This document shows, piece after piece, positions 1-5,414 of a stretch of 6,999 bases of DNA (position 1 is its first letter; each line of letters begins with the position of its first letter). Under the pieces are notes generated by a model. That model saw only the letters and a list, made by a program, of their open reading frames with translations. It was not told where the DNA came from and searched no databases. The DNA comes from Sulfurospirillum sp. (GTDB taxonomy: Bacteria > Campylobacterota > Campylobacteria > Campylobacterales > QNZT01). The stretch spans positions 1-6,999 of the forward strand of contig QNZT01000150.1 in the NCBI GenBank assembly GCA_003978455.1, in the 5' to 3' direction. Position numbers and translations under genes: made by a program.

Positions 1-1566
1 ATCAAATTTTTCAACCGTAAATGTTCCGCGTCCGACAACCCGCTTCAGCGGTACTTTGTCCGTCACCGGCGCTTCATCGATCTCAGCCAGTCTGGCACCA
101 TTCTCTTTAGAGGGGGTGATAAAGTGTGTTTCAAGATACGCCAGAACTTCATGAATATCTTTGGCTTTTTGGGCAACTTTACGGTAAAAATCATCTCCAA
201 CCAATCCCAGTTCATATCCGTATCCCGAAAGTCTGAGGTCGGCATTGTCTTCCCGCAGCAGCAGCCGATACTCTGCACGGCTGGTAAACATCCGATACGG
301 CTCTTTGGTACCTTTTGTCACCAGATCATCGATCAAAACACCGATATACGCTTCATCGCGCCTAAGCACCAGCGGCTCTTTCCCGTCGATGGCCAAAACA
401 GCATTGATCCCCGCCATCAAACCCTGCGCCGCCGCCTCTTCGTAACCCGTTGTACCGTTTACCTGCCCTGCACAGTAGAGCCCTTCCACTTTTTTGGTCT
501 CCAGAGAGTGTCTCAACTCTGTCGGATTGACATAGTCATACTCTATCGCATAACCATACCGGACAATGCGAGCATTTTCCATCCCTTTGATCGAGTGCAC
601 CATATCCAGCTGCACATCCGGAGGTAGTGAAGTAGAAAGCCCGTTGATATAGTACTCCGTCGCCTCTTTCGTCTGCGGCTCGACAAAAAGATGGTGCCGC
701 TCTTTGTCCGCAAAACGGTTCACTTTGTCTTCGATACTGGGACAGTAGCGCGGTCCCACACCCTCGATCTGACCCGTAAAAAGCGGCGCACGGTAAAAGT
801 TATCGGCGATGATAGTATGTGTGTCGATATTGGTATAAGTGATGTAGCAGGGCAACTGCTCTTTTGCAAAATCCTCCGTTTTGGGTGTATGAAAACTGAA
901 TGGCACCGGATTTTCATCACCCGGCTGCTCCTCCATCACCGAAAAATCGATACTGCTTGCATCGATCCTCGGACACGTACCCGTTTTCAGACGCCCCACA
1001 TCCAAGCCAAACGATTTCAGAGAGTCACTCAACTTGTTGGAAGGAAACTCCCCTACCCTCCCCGCCTCTTTCTGATACTCGCCGATATGGATCAAGCCTC
1101 GCAGAAAAGTCCCGGCAGTCACAATCACCTTCTGTGCTTCATACACAAGCCCCAGATCCGTTCTGACACCGGTCACCCTCCCCTCAGCTGTCAAAATCTC
1201 CTCGGCAATCTCCTGCTTGACCGTGAGATTATCCGTATGCAAAATAACATCCCTCATATAAATAGGGTAACGATCCATATCGATCTGCGCCCTGCTCCCG
1301 CGAACAGCAGGACCTTTGGAAGCATTTAAAATACGAAACTGCAACCCCACCGCATCCGTACACTTCGCCATCTCACCACCCAGCGCATCGATCTCCTTAA
1401 CCAGATGCCCCTTGGCAAGCCCACCGATAGCAGGATTGCAACTCGTCGCCCCGATCCGCTCCGCAAGTATCGTTATCAAAAGCGTCCTCTTCCCCATACG
1501 CGCAGCCGCCAGCGAAGCCTCGATCCCCGCATGACCACCACCAATCACAATCACATCATATTTCAT
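1..1566 (-). CDS. mnmG: MnmG (GidA), tRNA uridine-5-carboxymethylaminomethyl modification enzyme, 3'-truncated by window edge
   Basis: With MnmE, this FAD- and NADH-using enzyme installs the (carboxymethyl)aminomethyl group on U34 of tRNAs reading two-fold degenerate codons; it acts in the cytoplasm. I translated the minus strand from the ATG at 1566-1564 and found 522 uninterrupted codons to base 1; the family is usually about 620-630 residues, so roughly the last 100 are missing. Visible: the Rossmann FAD motif GGGHAG (residues 9-14), the SCNPAIGG block (42-49) with C43, the first family signature GPRYCPSIEDK (271-281) with C275, and the second signature AGQVNGTTGYEEAAAQG (366-382). C43 and C275 match the two functional cysteines of E. 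coli MnmG (C47 and C277). The start gives the canonical MKYDVIVIGGGHAG opening; a GGAG (minus strand of 1577-1580) sits 10 bases upstream. It is divergent from ribE, and the only good promoter seen lies beyond the palindromic element. Confidence 0.97.
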   Translation of the reverse strand, partial: MKYDVIVIGGGHAGIEASLAAARMGKRTLLITILAERIGATSCNPAIGGLAKGHLVKEIDALGGEMAKCTDAVGLQFRILNASKGPAVRGSRAQIDMDRYPIYMRDVILHTDNLTVKQEIAEEILTAEGRVTGVRTDLGLVYEAQKVIVTAGTFLRGLIHIGEYQKEAGRVGEFPSNKLSDSLKSFGLDVGRLKTGTCPRIDASSIDFSVMEEQPGDENPVPFSFHTPKTEDFAKEQLPCYITYTNIDTHTIIADNFYRAPLFTGQIEGVGPRYCPSIEDKVNRFADKERHHLFVEPQTKEATEYYINGLSTSLPPDVQLDMVHSIKGMENARIVRYGYAIEYDYVNPTELRHSLETKKVEGLYCAGQVNGTTGYEEAAAQGLMAGINAVLAIDGKEPLVLRRDEAYIGVLIDDLVTKGTKEPYRMFTSRAEYRLLLREDNADLRLSGYGYELGLVGDDFYRKVAQKAKDIHEVLAYLETHFITPSKENGARLAEIDEAPVTDKVPLKRVVGRGTFTVEKFD

Positions 1567-1597
1567 CGTCACCACTCTCCATATACTTTTGCATAAA

Positions 1598-1779
1598 CAT
1601 TCTATTTAAATATGATGATTGAAGGAAGGATTTTTATTTTTAAGTCGCAGAGCAGCGTGCCGAAGGCAAAAATGCAACTGTCTGAGCGCAGCGAGTTTTG
1701 CATTTTTAGCGGATCGGAGACTGTTCCGAAGGAAAAAATAAAACTCTCCTGTATGAAATCATCATATTTAAATAGAATG
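1598..1779. repeat. 182-bp palindromic element with perfect 23-bp terminal inverted repeats (MITE-like)
   Basis: Bases 1598-1620 and 1757-1779 are perfect 23-bp inverted complements; each arm carries the self-palindrome TATTTAAATA. Inside the arms lies a second, imperfect match (an AGGA-like stretch followed by TTTTATTTTT, on both sides). The core has a 10-bp inverted repeat (1668-1677 and 1698-1707) and two small perfect hairpins built on CCGAAGG. Size, palindromic ends and lack of coding capacity fit a non-autonomous miniature element or a dispersed palindromic repeat. I see no target-site duplication: the flanks are GCATAAA on the left and CGCGATT on the right. The core resembles low-complexity repeats I associate with Campylobacterota intergenic regions, but that is recollection, not a search. 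An open frame runs through the element in phase with ribE; I do not believe it is translated as part of ribE. Confidence 0.75.
1659..1734. repeat. Nested inverted repeats in the core of the palindromic element
   Basis: Three stem-loops are visible. GCC-GAA-GGC is at 1659-1667. TTCC-GAA-GGAA is at 1724-1734. Between them AAAAATGCAA (1668-1677) pairs with TTGCATTTTT (1698-1707) around a 20-base GC-rich loop. The two GAA-loop hairpins share CCGAAGG as a direct repeat 66 bases apart, each followed by an A-run, which suggests an internally duplicated unit. The middle stem is AT-rich and so is not a convincing intrinsic terminator, although it ends in a T-run on the plus strand. Confidence 0.6.
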
Positions 1780-1783
1780 CGCG

Positions 1784-1795
1784 ATTATAGCAAAG
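1784..1795 (-). promoter_or_regulatory. Extended -10 promoter facing mnmG
   Basis: On the minus strand this reads CTTTGCTATAAT: a perfect TATAAT (1784-1789) preceded by TTTG-N, the extended -10 form typical of Campylobacterota vegetative promoters, which rely little on a -35. Transcription would start near 1776-1778, right at the edge of the palindromic element, so the mnmG leader would be about 210 nt and contain nearly the whole element. I found no better promoter between the element and the mnmG start. Confidence 0.6.
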
Positions 1796-1806
1796 TTTGG
1801 TATAAT
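1796..1806 (+). promoter_or_regulatory. Extended -10 promoter facing ribE-pgeF-flhX
   Basis: The sequence TTTGGTATAAT has a perfect TATAAT at 1801-1806 with the extended TTTG-N upstream motif. Its end is only 6 bases from the ribE ATG (1813), so the expected start site falls on or next to the first base of the start codon. No Shine-Dalgarno sequence lies between the -10 and the ATG. It is back-to-back with the mnmG-facing -10, with 11 bases between the two hexamers. Confidence 0.7.
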
Positions 1807-1812
1807 CAACTT

Positions 1813-2421
1813 ATGTTTACAGGATTAATCAGAGAAATGGCGACCGTCAGCAGCTTCAGCAACAACTACCTCACACTAAAAAGCACCTACGATCCCAAAA
1901 TAGGCGACTCCATCGCCATCAACGGCACCTGCCTCACCGTCGTCCGAAAAACCCCCGGCACATTCACCGTCGAACTCTCCCCCGAAACCCAAAAAACCAT
2001 CGCCATGGAAAACCTCCGCGGCAAAGTCCACATGGAACCCGCCATGCAACTCAGCGACAGACTCGAAGGACACATCGTCCAGGGACACATCGACACCATC
2101 GGCAAAATCACCAAAATAGAAAAACGCACCAACGCCACAGACTACCACATCAAAATCCCAAAAAAATTTATGAAGTACATCATCCCCAAAGGCAGCATCG
2201 CAGTAGACGGCATCAGCCTCACCGTCAACGACGTATATGACGAAACCTTCCGACTCACCATCATCCCCCACACCCTCCAAAACACACTCTTCGCCGACTA
2301 CAAACTAGGCACCAGAGTCAACATCGAAACTGATATGTTCGCCCGCTACCTCTACCATATGTTCTCCAAAGAGAAAACCGTCTCATGGGATATGATCGAC
2401 TCCATCATGGCAAGCTACTGA
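1813..2421 (+). CDS. ribE: Riboflavin synthase, alpha chain (EC 2.5.1.9)
   Basis: It catalyses dismutation of two 6,7-dimethyl-8-ribityllumazine molecules to riboflavin plus the pyrimidinedione, the last step of riboflavin synthesis; it is a cytoplasmic trimer. The 202-residue length is normal for the family. Two tandem lumazine-binding domains are visible. The first opens with the hallmark MFTGLI and carries NGTCLTV and VELSPET; a junction EGHIVQGHIDTIG follows. The second carries KGSIAVDGISLTVN, FRLTIIPHT and VNIETDMFARYL. I chose the ATG at 1813 because the family almost always begins MFTG. The frame stays open upstream to 1612 through the palindromic element, but those 67 codons match nothing in the family. 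Its stop overlaps the pgeF start by one base (TGATG). Codons end strongly in C, more so than in the genes to the right. The gene is also called ribC in some species. Confidence 0.97.
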   Translation: MFTGLIREMATVSSFSNNYLTLKSTYDPKIGDSIAINGTCLTVVRKTPGTFTVELSPETQKTIAMENLRGKVHMEPAMQLSDRLEGHIVQGHIDTIGKITKIEKRTNATDYHIKIPKKFMKYIIPKGSIAVDGISLTVNDVYDETFRLTIIPHTLQNTLFADYKLGTRVNIETDMFARYLYHMFSKEKTVSWDMIDSIMASY

Positions 2422-3161
2422 TGCAGTTTGATATCTTCGCGCCATTTGAGACAAAACTCTTCTGTGAAGTCACCAACCGACACGGCGGCGTCAGCCCTGC
2501 ACCCTACGAGAGCCTCAACCTCGCACTTCATGTAGGCGACAACCCCGTAAACGTGCTCAAAAACCGCACGATAGTCGCCCAAAAATATGACTTCTACATC
2601 GAAAACCTCATCTATATGGATCAGACTCACTCGGACAATATTCACATCGTCGAACACGCAGGCTACAACAAAATCGAAAACTGCGACGCACTCATCACCG
2701 CGCAGAAAAACATCCCGCTGATGGTGATGGTCGCTGACTGCATCCCCGTCATGATCTACGACCCGCTTCATGAAGTGATAGCAGCGGTACATGCCGGACG
2801 CAACGGAACGTTCAAACAGATCGTTCCCAAAACCCTGAACAAGATGCAAAAGCACTTTGGCACCACACTTCATGAAGTACACATCGCACTCGGTCCCTCT
2901 ATTCACCCCTGCTGCTATGAAGTCGGACAGGATTTAGCCGATATCACACTAAAGAGTTTTGGAAAAGCATACCTTCATGAAAGAGAAGGGAAAAGTTACC
3001 TGGATCTGCAGCGATTAAACCTCGATCAGTTAACCGGTATCGGCGTACCTGAAAAGAAGATCGAAATCTCACCGATATGCACTTCATGTAACCAAAACTA
3101 TTTCTCTTACCGTCGTGACGGTACAACAGGAAGATTTGCGGGAGTGATAAAGTTAAAATGA
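2421..3161 (+). CDS. pgeF: Peptidoglycan editing factor PgeF (YfiH/YlmD, DUF152, multicopper-oxidase-like fold)
   Basis: The family is reported to correct L-Ser misincorporated for L-Ala in peptidoglycan precursors, and members also show purine nucleoside phosphorylase and adenosine deaminase activity (as in LACC1/FAMIN). The 246-residue length is typical. Visible landmarks are TNRHGGVS (18-25), NLALHVGD (33-40), DQTHSDN (67-73), VADCIPV (104-110), VHAGRNGT (123-130), GPSIHPCCYEVG (158-169), and a C-terminal CTSC followed by FSYRRDGTTGRFAG (228-241). H70, C107 and H124 correspond to the metal-binding His-Cys-His set of E. coli YfiH. One oddity is HAGRNG where many homologues have HAGWRG. The start at 2421 overlaps the ribE stop by one base; an in-frame ATG at 2385 would add 12 residues read inside ribE and is less likely. 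The protein is cytoplasmic, with no signal peptide. Confidence 0.95.
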   Translation: MQFDIFAPFETKLFCEVTNRHGGVSPAPYESLNLALHVGDNPVNVLKNRTIVAQKYDFYIENLIYMDQTHSDNIHIVEHAGYNKIENCDALITAQKNIPLMVMVADCIPVMIYDPLHEVIAAVHAGRNGTFKQIVPKTLNKMQKHFGTTLHEVHIALGPSIHPCCYEVGQDLADITLKSFGKAYLHEREGKSYLDLQRLNLDQLTGIGVPEKKIEISPICTSCNQNYFSYRRDGTTGRFAGVIKLK

Positions 3162-3427
3162 GTGAGACAAAAGCCGTTGCCTTAAAATATGACCAGGATC
3201 AGGGAAGCGCACCCAAAGTCATAGCCAAAGGCAAAGGGGCGATTGCGGAAAAGATTTTACAAAAAGCGCAGGAGTTCGATGTACCGGTATTTCAGAACGA
3301 AGCGCTTGCAGACTCCCTCCTCTCACTCGATCTCGATGAACAGATACCACCCAACCTCTACAAAGCGATCGCAGAAGTATTTGTCTGGCTCATGAAAAGC
3401 GAACAAAAAGCCCAACTCAGCCGCTGA
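3158..3427 (+). CDS. flhX: FlhX/FhlB, stand-alone FlhB cytoplasmic-domain homologue
   Basis: This 89-residue protein matches only the C-terminal cytoplasmic subdomain of FlhB/YscU (FlhB-CC), the piece released by autocleavage at NPTH that switches the flagellar type III export gate from rod/hook to filament substrates. It begins at AVALKYD (residues 6-12), the segment that in FlhB directly follows NPTH; SAPKVIAKGKG (17-27), VPVFQNEALADSLL (42-55) and IPPNLYKAIAEVFVWL (63-78) follow, all FlhB-like. There are no transmembrane helices and no NPTH site, so it cannot autocleave. Campylobacterota such as Helicobacter pylori carry a similar small paralogue reported to substitute partly for FlhB-CC. 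Its ATG overlaps the pgeF stop by four bases (ATGA); GGAG at 3141-3144 is a distant ribosome-binding candidate, so coupling to pgeF is likely. Whether full-length flhB exists elsewhere cannot be seen here. Confidence 0.88.
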   Translation: MSETKAVALKYDQDQGSAPKVIAKGKGAIAEKILQKAQEFDVPVFQNEALADSLLSLDLDEQIPPNLYKAIAEVFVWLMKSEQKAQLSR

Positions 3428-3430
3428 ACA

Positions 3431-5233
3431 CTATTTTTGATTGATATTTTTCAACAGTACAGGATCGGCACGATCGATAAAATATCCCTGCGCATAATCG
3501 ACACCCATACTCTTCACTTTGTCAAAAATCGCCTGTGAAGAAACAAACTCCGCCACAGTCTTCATGTTCAGCTCTTTTGCCATAGAGATGATGGTACGGG
3601 TCATAATCTCACTGTCTTTGTTCCTGGTGATATCTTTGATCAAAGAACCATCGATCTTGATATAGTCCGCATCGAGTGACAGCAGTTGCCCAAAGTTGGA
3701 AAAACCGCTCCCAAAATCATCTATCGCGATCTGACACCCGTAACTTTTCACTTTTTTGATGAAGTTTTTCACCTTGATCTCATTGCTGATCGATTCACTC
3801 TCAACAATCTCAAATGTGATGTAATTGCCAAACTTCTGCCGTTTGAGATTTCTGAGGATAAACTGTGCCACACGTGGTTCGAGGATATCTTCTATGCTGA
3901 TATTGATCGTGATAGGATAGTGTACTTTCTCCAACTGTTCAAAGCACTTCTTGATCATTGCCCGGGAAAGCTCCGTGTACATCTTGGAAGTTTTAGCGAT
4001 ATCCAGAAACTCTCCCGGTGTAGCATAGCTGTTGTCCTCACGACGGATACGCATCAACGATTCATATTTCTCGACTTGATTGGTTTCGATATTGAATATC
4101 GGCTGAAAAAAGGGTTCTACCCTGTGATCCGAAATAGCCTCTTTGACCATTTTGTTGATTTTGATGTTGTGTAAAAAGCGCTCCTGATGCTCCTCTTTTT
4201 CGCTATATATCTTATAACTTTTCTTGATTTTTTCAGCCTCTTTCAGTGCCAGATAGGCATTTTTAGGCAAGTGCTCATTACCTCTTGCCACACCTGCTGT
4301 CAGTTCTATATTGAAGATACTGCCCTGAAATGAAAACTCTTCTTTGGAGATACGTGTTGTCATGGTCTGTAAATATCTCTCCAAATCATCAGTAGTGATA
4401 AAACGGGGAATAAAAATAGCAAAATGACTAAAATCGATTTTATAAAGCTGTGCCTGAGAAGAGGGCAAATCTCTGCCCAGCCACTCTGCGACACGCTTCA
4501 AAATAATAGTTCCCGCATCCACACCAAAAAACTCATTTAACGTATCAAAGTTATCGATTCCTATATATATGAGTGTGCTTCTGGGGAAAATTGCATTCTC
4601 TTTATGCTCATCTATATCATGAAAGAGTTTCAGACGTGTAGGTAACTGCGTCACACTATCGATAAAGAGCCGTTCGCGCATTTCCCGCCGGAGTAACTCT
4701 TCATCACGCTCACTTTTGATCATGAGATGATAACTCTTTTGATAACTTGATCCTCGTTTTTGCTTCGTAATACTGACAGAAATCTTTTTATTGCTCTCTA
4801 TACAGATACCGCTGCTTTTGTAGTATCCGTCTCTGGAGACCAGATCCCGGATTTGTTCAGGATAATCTTCAAGGTTGATAAGTTTATTGAGATGCTTTCC
4901 CAGCAACTCCTCTTTGGATAGTCCAAAAAATTCGCTCAGTTTCGGATCGACACCGACAACGAAAAAATCACTATCCAGGCTCATATGGTTATGATCTTCC
5001 CGTAAAAGATCCTGGTAGAGGTGAAGCTCATCCTCTGTATTTTTTAGATAATCCATGAGCTTGAGATTTTTATTGTAAAAATATAAGAACAACAACAAAG
5101 AAGCTATTGTCGCTGACAAAAGATATGTGCTTTTATCTGAATCCGAAAGCAACAGTGTCATTACGGTTACAAGTAAAATACCGACAATAAAATATGCTTT
5201 ACGGTATTTTAGATAATATACTATCTTATTCAT
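3431..5233 (-). CDS. Membrane-anchored PAS - degenerate GGDEF - EAL protein, predicted c-di-GMP phosphodiesterase
   Basis: A 600-residue inner-membrane sensor. Two transmembrane helices (about 12-30 and 36-53) are followed by a PAS-like domain (about 86-172), a linker (173-190), a GGDEF fold (about 190-345) and an EAL domain (about 365-600). The GGDEF signature is replaced by DFSHF (267-271), so cyclase activity is not expected, although N233 and D239, at the usual guanine-contact positions, are retained. The EAL domain keeps E391 (in ESL), N444, E475 and E478, D505-D506 (DDFGSG), K526, E562 and Q582 with spacing matching characterised phosphodiesterases, so hydrolysis of c-di-GMP to pGpG is predicted. 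The second Glu of the usual AEGVE is Ser (AEFVS), which is not a metal ligand. The ATG at 5233-5231 has only a weak AGG upstream. It converges on flhX with three bases between stop codons, and is divergent from the TPR gene. The signal sensed is unknown. Confidence 0.95.
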   Translation of the reverse strand: MNKIVYYLKYRKAYFIVGILLVTVMTLLLSDSDKSTYLLSATIASLLLFLYFYNKNLKLMDYLKNTEDELHLYQDLLREDHNHMSLDSDFFVVGVDPKLSEFFGLSKEELLGKHLNKLINLEDYPEQIRDLVSRDGYYKSSGICIESNKKISVSITKQKRGSSYQKSYHLMIKSERDEELLRREMRERLFIDSVTQLPTRLKLFHDIDEHKENAIFPRSTLIYIGIDNFDTLNEFFGVDAGTIILKRVAEWLGRDLPSSQAQLYKIDFSHFAIFIPRFITTDDLERYLQTMTTRISKEEFSFQGSIFNIELTAGVARGNEHLPKNAYLALKEAEKIKKSYKIYSEKEEHQERFLHNIKINKMVKEAISDHRVEPFFQPIFNIETNQVEKYESLMRIRREDNSYATPGEFLDIAKTSKMYTELSRAMIKKCFEQLEKVHYPITINISIEDILEPRVAQFILRNLKRQKFGNYITFEIVESESISNEIKVKNFIKKVKSYGCQIAIDDFGSGFSNFGQLLSLDADYIKIDGSLIKDITRNKDSEIMTRTIISMAKELNMKTVAEFVSSQAIFDKVKSMGVDYAQGYFIDRADPVLLKNINQK

Positions 5234-5302
5234 TTATTAACCTGTGTTTCTTAATTCATAACTTAAGATACTACAAAAGATATACTGAAAATTCTATTAG
5301 TT

Positions 5303-5325
5303 ATTCAATATTTTGAATCAGATTC
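5303..5325. promoter_or_regulatory. Overlapping palindromes, candidate operator in the PDE/TPR divergent spacer
   Basis: ATTCAA-TATT-TTGAAT (5303-5318) is a perfect 6-bp-arm inverted repeat, and it overlaps a second palindrome, GAATC-A-GATTC (5315-5325). Placed mid-way between two divergent starts, it could be a regulator site, but the region is AT-rich and short palindromes arise by chance. I cannot name a binding protein. Confidence 0.25.
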
Positions 5326-5363
5326 GAGTTTTTACGGATTGACATTCATCTTTCTCTCTAAAA

Positions 5364-5371
5364 GCCGATAT
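5364..5371 (+). promoter_or_regulatory. Possible sigma-28-like -10 (GCCGATAT) or weak vegetative promoter upstream of the TPR gene
   Basis: GCCGATAT matches 7 of 8 bases of the classic flagellar sigma-28 -10 element GCCGATAA and would place a start site near 5378, about 37 bases before the TPR ATG. No TAAA-type -35 is found at the expected distance, which weakens the call. TAAAAT at 5387-5392 is an alternative vegetative -10; a TTGACA at 5339-5344 is too far away to pair with it. Confidence 0.25.
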
Positions 5372-5414
5372 TCTTTTACATATACCTAAAATACATAACA
5401 TACCGGAAACTTTA

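Noticed and set aside
124..1596. Plus-strand open frames across the mnmG region
   Set aside because: They are shadows of the minus-strand mnmG frame, which carries all conserved MnmG motifs without interruption.
1668..1710. Intrinsic terminator in the mnmG-ribE spacer
   Set aside because: The 10-bp stem is AT-rich with a 20-base loop, and no gene on the plus strand ends upstream, so there is nothing to terminate in that direction.
1612..1812. 67-codon N-terminal extension of riboflavin synthase reading through the palindromic element
   Set aside because: The family starts at MFTG, the extension is encoded entirely by repeat and promoter sequence, and the TATAAT box for ribE lies inside it.
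1567..1812. FMN riboswitch (RFN element) upstream of ribE
   Set aside because: The -10 box is 6 bases from the ATG, leaving no leader to hold one, and I see none of the conserved RFN stem sequences.
2766..2877. CTTCATGAAG palindrome occurring twice in pgeF (2766-2775 and 2868-2877)
   Set aside because: Both copies encode Leu-His-Glu-Val inside a conserved gene; codon reuse explains them without a regulatory role.
1876..2906. Minus-strand open frames opposite ribE and pgeF
   Set aside because: They give low-complexity Val/Asp/Gly-rich translations caused by the C-ending codons of the real genes; no family resemblance.
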